The notes beneath the pieces are model-generated. The model made no database searches. It was given only the letters and a program-made list of their open reading frames with translations, and had not been told where the DNA came from. The position numbers and the translations under genes were made by a program. Positions 1 to 9,421 of a stretch of 64,000 nt of DNA are shown in pieces. How positions within the stretch are numbered: the first letter of the stretch is position 1; every line of letters begins with the position of its first letter. Source of the DNA: Parabacteroides gordonii MS-1 = DSM 23371 (GTDB lineage Bacteria > Bacteroidota > Bacteroidia > Bacteroidales > Tannerellaceae); contig NZ_KQ033919.1 in NCBI RefSeq assembly GCF_000969825.1, forward strand, positions 4,366,762 through 4,430,761, read 5' to 3'.

Positions 1-201
1 CTGGAAGTCGCTCACCTGTGTCGGGGTGATCTCGCTGAGATAAATGTCCTTTTCCCCCAGGAACTCGAGGAACCGGTGGCCGGCTGCCTGGTAGAGGTCG
101 GCCGTACTGTCTTTCCCCATCGACCGCTTGCTTTCGACTCGCCTGCGGATACATTCGGTGAGGAGAAGGTGTTTACCTTTTCTTGTTTTTACTGTTGTCA
201 T
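1..201 (-). CDS. Tyrosine recombinase, N-terminal fragment (cut by window edge)
   Basis: 67 codons from an ATG at 199-201 read off the left edge with no stop. The fragment contains STADLYQ and EITPTQVSDF, matching the SAM-like core-binding domain of Bacteroidota tyrosine recombinases and closely resembling residues 23-60 of the recombinase at 45882. The catalytic domain lies outside the window, so activity cannot be judged. A near-consensus -7 box on the minus strand (TATCTTTA, 225-232) would give a leader of about 17 nt. Family membership is fairly sure from the motif; substrate is unknown. Confidence 0.75.
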   Translation of the reverse strand, partial: MTTVKTRKGKHLLLTECIRRRVESKRSMGKDSTADLYQAAGHRFLEFLGEKDIYLSEITPTQVSDFQ

Positions 202-244
202 TTCGTTCGTGTTTATAGATGTTGTAAAGATAACAGATTTCCCT

Positions 245-271
245 GTTGACAGTTCAGTCGGTAGTTGACAG
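245..271. repeat. Two GTTGACAG direct repeats
   Basis: GTTGACAG occurs at 245-252 and 264-271, with degenerate heptads between, in the divergent region between the recombinase and the isomerase gene. The same heptad is arrayed at 9245-9272 and, inverted, at 9393-9420. Function unknown. Confidence 0.5.
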
Positions 272-311
272 ATTTTAACGAAATAATGTTAGTATCCTTC
301 GATTATAGTCT

Positions 312-319
312 TACTTTTG
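312..319 (+). promoter_or_regulatory. -7 box TACTTTTG
   Basis: Exact match to the Bacteroidota TAnnTTTG element, 36 nt before the ATG at 356. A TTG codon at 317 is in frame with the gene but lies inside this box, so it is not the start. Confidence 0.65.
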
Positions 320-355
320 TACAAATTCTCAATCAAACTTAATTTATTTACTACT

Positions 356-1243
356 ATGCAAAACAGACGAGACTTTTTAAAGCGCGCCTCTATGATGCTT
401 GCAGGAGGTATGGTTGCTCCTCAGTTATTATCTTCTTGTGCCGGGAAAGGAGCTACTTCAGAATCGACCAAACATATCGGTTTACAGTTGTATTCTTTGA
501 GAGACCTTGTAAAAGAAGAAGGAATTCAGAAGGTACTGGAAGCTGCTTCCAAAATGGGTTATACAAATCTCGAAACAGCGGGCTACGACAACGGTAAGAT
601 CTACGGTATGGCTCCTGCCGAGTTCAAGAAAATGTGTAACGACTTGGGTATGAAATGTACCAGCGCCCACCTGGGACAGGAGTTTACAAAAGAAAAAGAA
701 GCTGAAGTAATGAGCTGGTGGGACAAGGCTATTGCTGCCCACAACGAACTGGGCGTTAAATACATGGTTCAGCCCTGGATGCCGGTAAACGACCAGACGA
801 CGCTCGACGACCTGAAGATGTATTGCGACTATTTCAATACGGTAGGTTATAAGACGGCTGCAGCCAGCATCGCATTCGGTTATCATAATCATGCTTTCGA
901 ATTCCGTAAGATCGACGATCAGTTGATTTACGACTTCCTGCTGGATAATGTCAGCCCGAACCATGTGTTCTTCCAGATGGACGTTTATTGGGTGAAAGAA
1001 GGAGGTGCCGATCCGGTTGCTTACCTGAAAGCCCGTCCGCGCCAGTTCAAGACGATCCATATCAAGGACGACATGGAGATCGGTGCAAGCGGAAAGATCG
1101 ATTTCAAACCGATCTTCGACCAGATGTATGCTAACAAGGTAAAAGACTGGTATGTTGAAGTGGAAGAATACACTAACAACGATCCGGTGGAAAGCTGTCA
1201 GCAGAGTTTCGACTTCCTGAACAAAGCGGATTATGTGAAATAA
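356..1243 (+). CDS. Sugar phosphate isomerase/epimerase, TIM-barrel, exported
   Basis: 295 residues. The N-terminus has a twin-arginine-like start (NRRDFLKRA) and a lipobox-like LLSSC, so the mature protein is probably periplasmic and perhaps lipid-anchored. The body fits the xylose-isomerase-like TIM-barrel (AP endonuclease 2) family: IGLQLYSLR near the first strand, AFGYHNHAFEF, FFQMDVYWV and IHIKDD supply the usual metal-binding Glu/His/Asp positions. Such enzymes usually isomerise or epimerise sugars or inositols; the substrate cannot be read here. Single-gene unit closed by a strong terminator at 1272. Confidence 0.85.
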   Translation: MQNRRDFLKRASMMLAGGMVAPQLLSSCAGKGATSESTKHIGLQLYSLRDLVKEEGIQKVLEAASKMGYTNLETAGYDNGKIYGMAPAEFKKMCNDLGMKCTSAHLGQEFTKEKEAEVMSWWDKAIAAHNELGVKYMVQPWMPVNDQTTLDDLKMYCDYFNTVGYKTAAASIAFGYHNHAFEFRKIDDQLIYDFLLDNVSPNHVFFQMDVYWVKEGGADPVAYLKARPRQFKTIHIKDDMEIGASGKIDFKPIFDQMYANKVKDWYVEVEEYTNNDPVESCQQSFDFLNKADYVK

Positions 1244-1271
1244 AAGTAAACCAAAAGACGATATTTCATAA

Positions 1272-1296
1272 GGGCGGGTTTCAAACCCGCCTTTTT
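1272..1296 (+). terminator. Rho-independent terminator
   Basis: GGCGGGTTT (1273-1281) pairs with AAACCCGCC (1283-1291) and is followed by TTTTT. It lies between convergent genes and may serve both. Confidence 0.85.
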
Positions 1297-1300
1297 GCGT

Positions 1301-2029
1301 TTATCCCATACATTTCATAATATTATCCCAATCCTTTGCCAGGCTCTCCATATCCGGATAGAGCAGATCGGCTCCGGCATCCAATAATACTTTGTCGGGC
1401 AGGGGGCCTGTGTTGACGGCGATGGTAAATATACCAGCGGCAACACCGGCTTCTACACCCATCGGAGCGTTCTCTACGACGAATGCTTCATTGGCACGGA
1501 CGCCGGCTTTTTCCAGTCCCATCAGGTAAGGTTCGGGATGCGGTTTGCCGTATTTCACATCGAAGGCAGTTACCATCTTCTCGCGGCTGAAACAACCGGG
1601 ATAGGTCTGCTCCAACTTATTGATCAGGCTATGCTGCCCGGAACCGGTAACGACCAGTGTTTGCAGTCCGTGGGTTTGAGCCTGTTTCAGCACATCCCCG
1701 GCACCGGTCATCGCCTTGCCGTCGTTGTATTTGTTGAAAAGCATTGCTTTCTCGTCGTATAGCTCTTGTTTTTCCTTATCGGTAGCGTCGCGTTGGAACG
1801 TGCGCCGGTATAATTCGTTGATCGTACTTTCGCCGGTACGGCCTTCAAACATATAGAAGTCCGCCTGCACAGCCTGAAGATGGTGATTCATGGCCGTTTC
1901 GTACCAGGCGCGGGCGTGGAAACGCATTGAGTCGTAGAGTACGCCATCCATATCGAAAAGTACGGCTTTGGGTGAAAGAGAGGTCTGCTTACGCTTTAGC
2001 AGATAACGGTTGACAGCTTCTTGTATCAT
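1301..2029 (-). CDS. HAD-superfamily phosphatase / beta-phosphoglucomutase-like
   Basis: 242 residues from the ATG at 2029. HAD motif I is VLFDMDGVLYDS near residue 25, motif II is VVTGSG, motif III includes KPHPEPYL, and motif IV is VVENAPMGVEAG. The helical cap after motif I is of the beta-phosphoglucomutase/GPP type. Reaction: Asp-nucleophile phosphate ester hydrolysis or mutase; substrate unknown. The frame extends upstream to 2104, but a minus-strand -7 box at 2056-2063 lies inside that extension, favouring the 2029 start. Confidence 0.88.
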   Translation of the reverse strand: MIQEAVNRYLLKRKQTSLSPKAVLFDMDGVLYDSMRFHARAWYETAMNHHLQAVQADFYMFEGRTGESTINELYRRTFQRDATDKEKQELYDEKAMLFNKYNDGKAMTGAGDVLKQAQTHGLQTLVVTGSGQHSLINKLEQTYPGCFSREKMVTAFDVKYGKPHPEPYLMGLEKAGVRANEAFVVENAPMGVEAGVAAGIFTIAVNTGPLPDKVLLDAGADLLYPDMESLAKDWDNIMKCMG

Positions 2030-2055
2030 TCTGTTCTTATTCTTAATAATCTTTG

Positions 2056-2063
2056 CAAAGTTA
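2056..2063 (-). promoter_or_regulatory. -7 box TAACTTTG for the HAD gene
   Basis: Reverse-strand TAACTTTG about 27 nt before the ATG at 2029. It decides against the longer upstream reading of the gene. Confidence 0.6.
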
Positions 2064-2086
2064 CGAAAAATCTTGTACTTATTTTT

Positions 2087-2094
2087 TACCTTTG
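2087..2094 (+). promoter_or_regulatory. -7 box TACCTTTG for the 2143 gene
   Basis: Exact TAnnTTTG match 49 nt upstream of the ATG at 2143. No clear -33 TTTG was found at the usual distance. Confidence 0.55.
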
Positions 2095-2142
2095 GTGTGA
2101 ACAACCCGTAAAAGCGGGTGCAGTAATAACGAATAAAAATGG

Positions 2143-2754
2143 ATGAGTATGAAGAAGAGTGTACTATTGTTTACGATGATGCTGTTTGCTCTGTGTTTCC
2201 AGAGTAAAGCCCAGGACTGGACTGATATGCAGCATGAGGTTTCTTTGAGTTATGGTGGTCTTCCGGTAGCCGATTTGCTGCACCATTATGAGCGTTATTT
2301 CGATCCCTCTGCCGAGTCGGTCGATTTGTATGATGATAAGGGTAAGTTCGGTGCATTAAATATCAGCTATCTCTTCTATCCGGACGAAGACTGGGGTATC
2401 GGCCTGGTCTATTCTTATACGAACAGTGACAAGCGTATTCTTGCCGGCGACAAAATAGTCGGCGACTTTTTCAACTCATACCACTCTATTTGTCCTTCCT
2501 TCAAATATAACTGGTATAATTATAACTTTATCACGTTGTACTCCCGGGTGAATGCCGGAATCGCTATTGCAACGGCAAAAGCGTCTTTTATCAATGAAGA
2601 GAATAAGCCGGACGAAGATACCCGCGTAAAAGCTTTCTTTATGTATCAGGTTTCACCTATCGGCATAGAGCTGGGAAGACAAATGGCCGGCTTTGTAGAG
2701 GTCGGTTTCGGACATATGGGAACGGCAATGGCCGGGATACGGTACCGTATGTAA
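2143..2754 (+). CDS. Small outer-membrane beta-barrel protein, unknown role
   Basis: 203 residues (ATG 2143, alternative ATG 2149). A signal peptide (about residues 1-24, ending SKAQ) precedes alternating aromatic/hydrophobic strands such as FGALNISYLFY, GIGLVYSY, FITLYSRVNAGIA and AGFVEVGFG, with a C-terminal AGIRYRM. This is typical of 8-stranded OMP-like barrels in Bacteroidota. No specific family is recognised. Monocistronic, convergent with pgi across a strong terminator. Confidence 0.7.
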   Translation: MSMKKSVLLFTMMLFALCFQSKAQDWTDMQHEVSLSYGGLPVADLLHHYERYFDPSAESVDLYDDKGKFGALNISYLFYPDEDWGIGLVYSYTNSDKRILAGDKIVGDFFNSYHSICPSFKYNWYNYNFITLYSRVNAGIAIATAKASFINEENKPDEDTRVKAFFMYQVSPIGIELGRQMAGFVEVGFGHMGTAMAGIRYRM

Positions 2755-2778
2755 ATAAGAAATGACTTTCGTTTAAAC

Positions 2779-2821
2779 AAAAAGAGGGAGAATCCGGAAT
2801 GAACCGATTCTCCCTCTTTTT
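2779..2821. terminator. Bidirectional terminator
   Basis: A 16-bp perfect stem (2779-2794 with 2806-2821) with A-tract on the left and T-tract on the right, placed between the convergent 2143 gene and pgi. Confidence 0.9.
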
Positions 2822-2841
2822 ATGATTACTGAATATCCGTC

Positions 2842-4185
2842 TTATAGTTTCTTGCGGATCGCTTCGCTTTCTTTTTCATATCCGGGCTTGTTCAGCAACG
2901 CGAACATGTTTTTCTTGTAAGCTTCAACACCCGGCTGGTCGAACGGGTTGACGCCCAACATGTAACCGCTGATACCGCATGCTTTTTCGAAGAAATAGAA
3001 CAACTGGCCGATGTAATAAGCATTTACTTCCGGCATGGTGATCTTGATGTTGGGAACACCGCCGTCCACGTGTGCCAGCTGAGTACCCAGTTCCGCCATC
3101 TTATTTACATCGTCGACACGTTTGCCTGCCAGGAAGTTCAATCCGTCCAAGTTGGCTTCATCGGTTGGAACGATCACTTTATGGGTCGGTTCTTCAACAG
3201 AGATAACCGTTTCGAAGATGATGCGTTCGCCTTCCTGTATCCACTGGCCCATTGAGTGCAGGTCGGTTGTCAGGTCAACAGATGCCGGGAAAATACCTTT
3301 TCCGTCTTTACCTTCGCTTTCGCCGTACAGCTGTTTCCACCATTCGCCGATATAATGCAATTTCGGGTGGAAGTTGGCAAGGATCTCGATCTTCTTACCG
3401 CTCTTATATAATTCGTTGCGGGTAGCAGCGTAGATAGCCGACAGGTTTTCAGCGAAAGGTACTTCGATACCCGTAGCCTTTTCCAGAGAAACAGCACCGG
3501 CCACCAGGTCGCGGATACTGATACCTGCTACTGCGATAGGCAGCAAACCAACCGGAGTCAGTACGGAGAAACGTCCGCCTACATTGTCGGGGATGATAAA
3601 TGTTTTATAACCTTCCTGATCAGCCAACGTACGAAGAGCACCTCTCTTAGCATCTGTGATAGCAACGATGCGGTGTTTTGCTTCTTCCTTACCTACGGCA
3701 TCTTCCAGCTGTTTCTTCAGCATACGGAATGCCAGAGCAGGTTCGGTTGTCGTACCGGATTTGGAGATATTGATCAGACCGAACTGTTTGCCTTTCAGCA
3801 CTTCGCACAATTCGTACAGATAATCTTCGCCGATATTCTGTCCGGCATATAGAACAACCGGGTTCTTACGGTCAGACTGCAACCAGTCGAAACTATTATT
3901 CAAGGCTTCAACTACAGCTTTTGTACCCAGGTAGCTACCTCCGATACCGATGGCAACAACCACTTCGCATTTGGAACGAAGTACATTTGCTGTATTTTCG
4001 ATGTCTGTTAACTCTGCATCGGTGATAGAAGAAGGAAGATGTAACCAACCCAGAAAGTCGTTACCGGCTCCGTTCCCATTATGTAAAGTGGCAATACATT
4101 CGTTTGCCTTCGCTTCCTGTGCGTACACCTGTTCCTTTGTAACAGCGCCCAGTGCTTTGTCGATGTTAAGACTGATGTTTTTCAT
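2842..4185 (-). CDS. pgi: Glucose-6-phosphate isomerase
   Basis: 447 residues. Interconverts glucose-6-phosphate and fructose-6-phosphate in the cytoplasm. Visible family signatures: [13 protein letters not shown] (residues 78-90), the sugar-phosphate loop [11 protein letters not shown] (139-149), [13 protein letters not shown] (201-213), and YGESEGK (287-293) with the catalytic Glu. Length fits the short bacterial type. It starts 2 nt after gpsA ends, so pgi and gpsA are almost certainly co-transcribed. Confidence 0.97.
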   Translation of the reverse strand: MKNISLNIDKALGAVTKEQVYAQEAKANECIATLHNGNGAGNDFLGWLHLPSSITDAELTDIENTANVLRSKCEVVVAIGIGGSYLGTKAVVEALNNSFDWLQSDRKNPVVLYAGQNIGEDYLYELCEVLKGKQFGLINISKSGTTTEPALAFRMLKKQLEDAVGKEEAKHRIVAITDAKRGALRTLADQEGYKTFIIPDNVGGRFSVLTPVGLLPIAVAGISIRDLVAGAVSLEKATGIEVPFAENLSAIYAATRNELYKSGKKIEILANFHPKLHYIGEWWKQLYGESEGKDGKGIFPASVDLTTDLHSMGQWIQEGERIIFETVISVEEPTHKVIVPTDEANLDGLNFLAGKRVDDVNKMAELGTQLAHVDGGVPNIKITMPEVNAYYIGQLFYFFEKACGISGYMLGVNPFDQPGVEAYKKNMFALLNKPGYEKESEAIRKKL

Positions 4186-4187
4186 AC

Positions 4188-5183
4188 CTATTTAAATGTT
4201 TCTGTCAACTGCCGTATGATGGTAGTCGGCGATTTTCTTTCATATAATATATCGTATAAGGCATCCAGGATCGGCATCTTCACCTTATATCTTTCGTTTA
4301 TTTCGTGGATACACTTGGTGCCGTAATACCCTTCGGCGATCATTTCCATTTCCAGCTGGGCGATCTTGACCGAATATCCTTTTCCGATCATGGTGCCGAA
4401 AGTACGGTTGCGGCTGAAGCGTGAATAAGCAGTCACCAGCAGGTCGCCGAGATATACCGAGTCGGTCACGTCCCGTTCCAGGCTGTGTACCGAGTTCAGG
4501 AAGTTGCGCATCTCTTCGATGGCGTTACAAATGAAAACAGCCAGGAAGTTATCACCATATTTCATGCCGTGGCAGATACCTGCTACGATTGCATAGACAT
4601 TCTTCAGAACGGATGCATACTCTATCCCTCTGACATCCTTGCAACAGGAGTTGTTCAGGTATGGATTTTGAAAGACGGATGAAATAGCCTTTGCATGTTC
4701 GATATTTGAACAGGCAAGCGTGATATAGGAAAGACGCTCGAGTGCGATCTCTTCTGCATGACACGGGCCGCCTATTACGGCAATGTTCTCCATCGGGACA
4801 TTGTAATATTCGGCAAAGTAGTCGGCAATCAGCATGTTCTCGTCCGGAACGATCCCTTTGATGGCCGAAATGATGAACTTTTCGTTCAACGGCGTCGTAA
4901 CCTTCATCAGGTGTTGTTTCAGGAACGGAGAGGGGGTTGCAAAGATCAGTGTATCGGAGTCCTGAATTACCTCGTTAATATCAGTGTAAAAGTTTATTTT
5001 GTCGGTATCGAACTTAACGGCAGACAGATAACCGGGGTTATGTCCCATCTTAATGAAATCGTCCACCTGATCCTGCCGGCGCATATACCAATTAATACTA
5101 TCCTGTGTAGAAAGTACAATCTTGGCTAAGGCGGTAGCCCAGCTACCACCTCCCATTATTGCAATTTTTCCGGGTAAATTCAT
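4188..5183 (-). CDS. gpsA: Glycerol-3-phosphate dehydrogenase [NAD(P)+]
   Basis: 331 residues. Reduces dihydroxyacetone phosphate to sn-glycerol-3-phosphate for phospholipid synthesis. Rossmann motif [15 protein letters not shown] (9-23), [10 protein letters not shown] in place of the commoner GPSHAEEV, and [15 protein letters not shown] carrying the catalytic Lys. It lies 12 nt after lysS, so lysS-gpsA-pgi form one minus-strand unit. Confidence 0.96.
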   Translation of the reverse strand: MNLPGKIAIMGGGSWATALAKIVLSTQDSINWYMRRQDQVDDFIKMGHNPGYLSAVKFDTDKINFYTDINEVIQDSDTLIFATPSPFLKQHLMKVTTPLNEKFIISAIKGIVPDENMLIADYFAEYYNVPMENIAVIGGPCHAEEIALERLSYITLACSNIEHAKAISSVFQNPYLNNSCCKDVRGIEYASVLKNVYAIVAGICHGMKYGDNFLAVFICNAIEEMRNFLNSVHSLERDVTDSVYLGDLLVTAYSRFSRNRTFGTMIGKGYSVKIAQLEMEMIAEGYYGTKCIHEINERYKVKMPILDALYDILYERKSPTTIIRQLTETFK

Positions 5184-5195
5184 GGTACCACCTTA

Positions 5196-6926
5196 TTATT
5201 TGGCTGCATTTGCAATCCATGCTTCGACCTCTTCGGCCGCAGGATTTTGCAGTTCCAGCTTATACTTCTTGTTCATTTCACAAAGCTCCTGGCGCAGCTT
5301 ATTGGGGTTGACTTCCTTCAGGGTGTCAACTGTCAGATAGCCGGCTTTCTGCAAGGCGGGAACCCAGGCTTCGTCGATACCCAATGCCACGTATTTATCG
5401 GCTGCATCTTTCTTTACAGTCTTTTCAGGACGCATCTGCGGGAAGAACAATACTTCCTGGATGGTTGTCTGACCGGTCATCAACATCACCAAACGGTCGA
5501 TGCCGATACCGATACCGGATGTAGGAGGCATACCGAATTGCAGTGCGCGCAGGAAATCCTGATCGATGAACATCGCTTCATCATCCCCTTTTTCGCTCAA
5601 CTTCAACTGATCCTTGAAACGCTCTTCCTGGTCGATCGGGTCGTTCAGCTCGCTATAAGCATTTGCCAACTCTTTACCGTTCACCATCAATTCGAAACGT
5701 TCTGTCAGTCCCGGTTTGCTACGGTGTATCTTAGTAAGCGGGCTCATTTCAACCGGATAGTCGATAATGAATGTCGGCTGGATGAATGTACCTTCGCAGA
5801 ATTCTCCGAAGATTTCATCGATCAGCTTACCTTTACCCATCGTATCGTCGATCTCCATCTTCAATTCTTTACAAATTGCACGGATTTTATCTTCGTTCTT
5901 GCCTTCCAGGTCGTAGCCGGTCTTTTCCTTAATGGCTTCCAGGATAGGTAAGCGACGGAAAGGAGCCTTGAAGCTGATGGTCTTGCCGTCGACTACGGTT
6001 TCGCATGTGCCGTTGACTGCCATACATATCTTTTCGAGCAATAGTTCCGTGAAACTCATCATCCAGTTGTAATCCTTATATTGGACATACAACTCCATGC
6101 AGGTAAATTCCGGGTTGTGCGTCCGGTCCATACCTTCGTTACGGAAGTTTTTCCCGATTTCGTAAACTCCTTCGAAACCACCGACGATCAGTCTTTTCAG
6201 GTACAGTTCGGTAGCGATACGCAGATAAAGGTCAATATCCAATGAGTTATGATGCGTGATAAACGGACGTGCACTTGCACCACCGGCGATAGACTGAAGG
6301 ATCGGAGTCTCTACTTCCGTATATCCGGCTTCGTCGAGCACAGCGCGCATTGTTTTGATCACTTTTGCACGTTTCATGAAAATATCCTTTACGCCATCGT
6401 TTACGATCAGGTCGATATAACGCTGACGGTAACGTAGTTCGGGATCGTTAAATCCGTCATAAGCTACACCATCTTTGTATTTAACGATAGGCAGCGGTCT
6501 GAGTGATTTGGATAATACTGTTATCTCTTGTGCATGTACGGAGATTTCACCCATCTGTGTGCGGAATACAAAACCTTTGATTCCTACAATGTCTCCGATA
6601 TCAAGCAGCTTCTTGAAAACGACGTTATATAAATCTTTGTTTTCGTCCGGGCAGATATCATCACGGGAGATATACACCTGTATTCTGCCTTCCGAATCCT
6701 GCAACTCCATGAAGGAAGCCTTGCCCATGATACGGCGGCTCATGATACGGCCTGCAATGGTTACAGGACGGGGTTCTGCATCGTCTTTAAAGGATGCCTT
6801 TATTTCATTGGAATATGCGTTTGTTACGTACTCGGCAGCGGGATAAGGTTCTATCCCCATTTGGCGCAATTGCTCCATGCTATTGCGTCTTATGATTTCC
6901 TGTTCACTCAGTTCTAATAGATTCAT
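5196..6926 (-). CDS. lysS: Lysyl-tRNA synthetase, class II
   Basis: 576 residues from the ATG at 6926. N-terminal OB-fold (about 55-145, containing [16 protein letters not shown]) binds the anticodon; the class II core carries [23 protein letters not shown] (motif 2), and [12 protein letters not shown] (motif 3). About 70 extra C-terminal residues after the core form a helical extension, as in other Bacteroidota LysRS. The frame could extend 10 codons upstream, but the -7 box at 6954-6961 favours 6926. Confidence 0.97.
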   Translation of the reverse strand: MNLLELSEQEIIRRNSMEQLRQMGIEPYPAAEYVTNAYSNEIKASFKDDAEPRPVTIAGRIMSRRIMGKASFMELQDSEGRIQVYISRDDICPDENKDLYNVVFKKLLDIGDIVGIKGFVFRTQMGEISVHAQEITVLSKSLRPLPIVKYKDGVAYDGFNDPELRYRQRYIDLIVNDGVKDIFMKRAKVIKTMRAVLDEAGYTEVETPILQSIAGGASARPFITHHNSLDIDLYLRIATELYLKRLIVGGFEGVYEIGKNFRNEGMDRTHNPEFTCMELYVQYKDYNWMMSFTELLLEKICMAVNGTCETVVDGKTISFKAPFRRLPILEAIKEKTGYDLEGKNEDKIRAICKELKMEIDDTMGKGKLIDEIFGEFCEGTFIQPTFIIDYPVEMSPLTKIHRSKPGLTERFELMVNGKELANAYSELNDPIDQEERFKDQLKLSEKGDDEAMFIDQDFLRALQFGMPPTSGIGIGIDRLVMLMTGQTTIQEVLFFPQMRPEKTVKKDAADKYVALGIDEAWVPALQKAGYLTVDTLKEVNPNKLRQELCEMNKKYKLELQNPAAEEVEAWIANAAK

Positions 6927-6953
6927 TACGCTATTATTTTGTATAATACGGCG

Positions 6954-6961
6954 CAAAAGTA
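6954..6961 (-). promoter_or_regulatory. -7 box TACTTTTG for lysS-gpsA-pgi
   Basis: Exact reverse-strand TAnnTTTG, 28 nt before the lysS ATG. Confidence 0.6.
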
Positions 6962-7009
6962 CAAAACTTTTCTTATTTATCGGCTAAAAGTAGGGAGTAG
7001 TTTACTTAA

Positions 7010-7609
7010 TTATATATTTAAAAGGCACTTATGATTACGTATCGCTTCGGGGAGGAAGAAGCGTACATCTTTGCCTGCCTTCAGTGACCGGCGGATGAAA
7101 GTGGATGATATTTCCATCAGTGGGGCATCTACCGCACGGACGGAGGGGAGACTGTCTGGTATATGGATCTCATATCCTTTGCGGGGATAGACCAAGATAG
7201 GGTAGCCGGATACCAGTGCTTCCGATTCTTTCCAGCGTCCGATAAAAGCCCAGTTGTCGGCTCCCATGATAAAGTGGAACCGGCGGTCGGGGTAGGCCTG
7301 TTCGAGCGCGCGAAGCGTGTCGATCGTGTAAGTCGGCTGGGGCAGGGAGAACTCGAAGTTGCTGGCACGGAATTTCGGATAACCGGCGATGGAGGCTTCC
7401 ACCAGTTCATAACGGAGCTGGTCGTCCATCAGTTCCTCTTTTTCTTTCAGTGGGTTATGCGGTGTAATGACAAACCAGACCTCATCCAACCCTGCAAATT
7501 CACACAGCCAGTTGGCCAAAGCCAGATGACCGATGTGAACCGGGTTGAAAGAACCGGAGAAGATTCCGGTTTTCAGTATCCTGTTTTCTTTTACCGTTGT
7601 TTGAACCAC
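7010..7609 (-). CDS. nadD: Nicotinate-nucleotide adenylyltransferase
   Basis: 199 residues. Transfers AMP to nicotinate mononucleotide in NAD synthesis. [14 protein letters not shown] (15-28) contains the HxGH nucleotidyltransferase motif; the ISSTFIRR signature lies near the C-terminus. The start overlaps the end of the 59-residue membrane-protein gene by 19 nt, making this the last gene of the yicC-gmk-small protein-nadD operon. Confidence 0.94.
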   Translation of the reverse strand: MVQTTVKENRILKTGIFSGSFNPVHIGHLALANWLCEFAGLDEVWFVITPHNPLKEKEELMDDQLRYELVEASIAGYPKFRASNFEFSLPQPTYTIDTLRALEQAYPDRRFHFIMGADNWAFIGRWKESEALVSGYPILVYPRKGYEIHIPDSLPSVRAVDAPLMEISSTFIRRSLKAGKDVRFFLPEAIRNHKCLLNI

Positions 7610-7770
7610 TTGATAAAGTTGAATACTTGTGCACCGAAAACGAGCCCGGTAGCAGAAGCGATCAGATATTCTTTATAAATAAGGCCTGCGATGCAGGTAC
7701 CCAGGGCGGCTATGCCGGTCAGGGCAAAGATGTATCCCCATTTGCGGGATAATTTACCGTTGGTACTCAT
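7591..7770 (-). CDS. Small membrane protein between gmk and nadD (59 aa)
   Basis: A 59-codon ORF starting ATGAGTACC. Its ATG overlaps the gmk stop as ATGA, and its end overlaps nadD by 19 nt. Two hydrophobic segments are visible ([19 protein letters not shown] and [16 protein letters not shown]), with basic ends (KLSRKW, KWFKQR). Perfect packing between two conserved genes argues that it is translated. Function unknown. Confidence 0.75.
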   Translation of the reverse strand: MSTNGKLSRKWGYIFALTGIAALGTCIAGLIYKEYLIASATGLVFGAQVFNFIKWFKQR

Positions 7771-8336
7771 GGTTGTGACAGGAAGTTTTTTATTACTTCA
7801 AAAGCTTCGGCCTGTGCCGTGGCAAGGTCGTCGTTCACAATGCAGACATCGAAGTGGGGGATGAATCCCAGTTCGAATTCCGCTTTCGCGATACGGCTGT
7901 CGATCACTTCCGGGGCATCGGTGCCGCGTCCTTCCAGGCGTTCGCGCAGATGGGCCACGCTAGGCGGTTGGATAAAAACTGACAGGGCACGGTTGCCATA
8001 GAATTTCTTGATGTTGCAGCCGCCTACCACGTCAACGTCGAATATGATGTTGTTGCCTTCGTTCAGTTGGCGCTCCACCTCGCTTTTCAGTGTGCCGTAA
8101 TATTTGTCGGTATATACTTCCTCGTATTCCAGAAACTCATCGGCAGCGATGCGGGCACGGAATTCGTCGGGAGTCAGGAAATAATATTCCACACCGTCCT
8201 TTTCAGTTCCGCGCGGTGCACGGCTTGTCGCCGAGATAGAGAAATGCAGGTTCAGGTTCTGCTTCAGCAGATAGTTGATAATGGTTGATTTACCTGAGCC
8301 TGACGGGGCGGAGAATATAATTAGTTTACCAGCCAT
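7767..8336 (-). CDS. gmk: Guanylate kinase
   Basis: 189 residues. Phosphorylates GMP to GDP. P-loop APSGSGKST (10-18), SRAPRGTEKDGVEYYF for GMP binding, and the lid segment RLEGRGTD. It starts 1 nt after yicC ends and ends in an ATGA overlap with the next small gene; tight translational coupling is likely. Confidence 0.96.
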   Translation of the reverse strand: MAGKLIIFSAPSGSGKSTIINYLLKQNLNLHFSISATSRAPRGTEKDGVEYYFLTPDEFRARIAADEFLEYEEVYTDKYYGTLKSEVERQLNEGNNIIFDVDVVGGCNIKKFYGNRALSVFIQPPSVAHLRERLEGRGTDAPEVIDSRIAKAEFELGFIPHFDVCIVNDDLATAQAEAFEVIKNFLSQP

Positions 8337-8337
8337 A

Positions 8338-9210
8338 TTATAAAACGTTTAATACCTGTTCTTTGATCTGTTCCAGTTCGTCTTTCATCTGAACGACGAT
8401 CTTCTGCATTTCCGCATGATTGCTTTTCGAGCCGAGAGTGTTGATCTCGCGTCCCATTTCCTGGGCAATGAAACCGAGTTTCTTACCCTGTCCGTGTCCG
8501 TCCTTCATTGTGCTGATGAAATATTTCAGATGGTTGTCGAGGCGGTTCTTTTCTTCGTTTACATCCAGCTTTTCGATGTAGTAGATCATTTCCTGCTCGA
8601 AGCGGTTCTTGTCGTAATCCTGGTTGGCAACCTTTGCGAGGTTATCCATGATGCGGGCTTTGATCTTTTCGATACGTTCGCCTTCGTATTCTTCCACTTC
8701 GGAAAGCAGGCGGGCAATGTTGCCGATCTTTTCCTCAAACAGCTTCTGCAGCATGGCACCTTCCTGGATACGGAAGTCGCAAAGATGCTTGATGGCCTCT
8801 TTTACCGCAGTGAAAACAACTTCCCACTCGCTTTCGTCCACTTCAACGATTTCCGACTTGATTACGTCCGGCATCTTCAGCAGTGTCTGGAACCAGTCGG
8901 TGGGGAGTGCGATATTCAGTTTGTCGGCTATCTCTTTGATCTGGCTGTAGTAACTTTCAAAAGCTGTCAGATTGATCTGCGTGGGAGTATCCTTCCCTAT
9001 ATATTCAATGTAAATGCTGAAATCGACCTTACCCCGTTCAAGCGATTGGAGCAACTGGCTGCGGATCTGCATCTCCTTGTCTTTGTAGATAGACGGAATG
9101 CGGGTTGATAAATCCAGCTGTTTGCTGTTGAGCGCTTTTACTTCTACGGTTACCTTTTTTGAAGGAAGTTCGGCTGTAACCTTACCGAATCCAGTCATTG
9201 ATTGTATCAT
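8338..9210 (-). CDS. yicC: YicC-family endoribonuclease
   Basis: 290 residues from MIQSMTGFGK at 9210. The N-terminal MTGFG and SxLNSKxLD-type signature (VKALNSKQLDL) and the C-terminal DUF1732 end (FIAQEMGREINTLGSKS) define the YicC family, whose members are reported as RNases. A -7 box at 9228-9235 supports this start over an in-frame upstream extension that would run through the GTTGACA array. First gene of the yicC-gmk-nadD operon. Confidence 0.93.
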   Translation of the reverse strand: MIQSMTGFGKVTAELPSKKVTVEVKALNSKQLDLSTRIPSIYKDKEMQIRSQLLQSLERGKVDFSIYIEYIGKDTPTQINLTAFESYYSQIKEIADKLNIALPTDWFQTLLKMPDVIKSEIVEVDESEWEVVFTAVKEAIKHLCDFRIQEGAMLQKLFEEKIGNIARLLSEVEEYEGERIEKIKARIMDNLAKVANQDYDKNRFEQEMIYYIEKLDVNEEKNRLDNHLKYFISTMKDGHGQGKKLGFIAQEMGREINTLGSKSNHAEMQKIVVQMKDELEQIKEQVLNVL

Positions 9211-9227
9211 TGTTCTAAAAATTTGTG

Positions 9228-9235
9228 CAAAGATA
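9228..9235 (-). promoter_or_regulatory. -7 box TATCTTTG for yicC operon
   Basis: Exact TAnnTTTG on the minus strand, 18 nt upstream of the ATG. Confidence 0.6.
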
Positions 9236-9244
9236 GGGTATTCA

Positions 9245-9272
9245 GTTGATAGTTGACAGTTGACAGTTGACA
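9245..9272. repeat. Heptad array (GTTGAYA)x4
   Basis: Four contiguous 7-bp units GTTGATA, GTTGACA, GTTGACA, GTTGACA, directly upstream of the yicC -7 box. An inverted counterpart lies at 9393-9420, on the other side of the divergent promoters. Confidence 0.85.
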
Positions 9273-9332
9273 ATTATTTGGTTCTATGTATAAAAAGTTC
9301 GTTATTTTCTCATTCGTGTAAAGACGATTTAG

Positions 9333-9340
9333 TACTTTTG
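9333..9340 (+). promoter_or_regulatory. -7 box TACTTTTG for tsaB
   Basis: Exact TAnnTTTG on the plus strand. The leader of about 75 nt contains the inverted heptad array right up to the ATG. Confidence 0.6.
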
Positions 9341-9392
9341 CGACCAATTAATCCGGTTGATAACCGGCAGTGTCCGATCAAAAAATACCTGC

Positions 9393-9420
9393 CAACTATC
9401 AACCGTCAACTATCAACTGT
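9393..9420. repeat. Inverted heptad array (CAACYRT)x4
   Basis: CAACTAT, CAACCGT, CAACTAT, CAACTGT: the reverse complement of the 9245-9272 array with a few substitutions. It ends 1 nt before the tsaB start codon, occupying the ribosome-docking region. Confidence 0.8.
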
Positions 9421-9421
9421 T

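Noticed and set aside
482-1060. Long antisense ORF within the isomerase gene, and similar ones elsewhere (e.g. 8416-9108, 52469-53449, 61811-62518)
   Set aside because: They are codon-phase shadows of strong genes: no signal or family motif, no promoter, and complete overlap with a recognised CDS.
9245-9420. Invertible promoter between yicC and tsaB
   Set aside because: The inverted arrays are low-complexity heptads, both sides already have a correctly oriented promoter, and no recombinase is adjacent.
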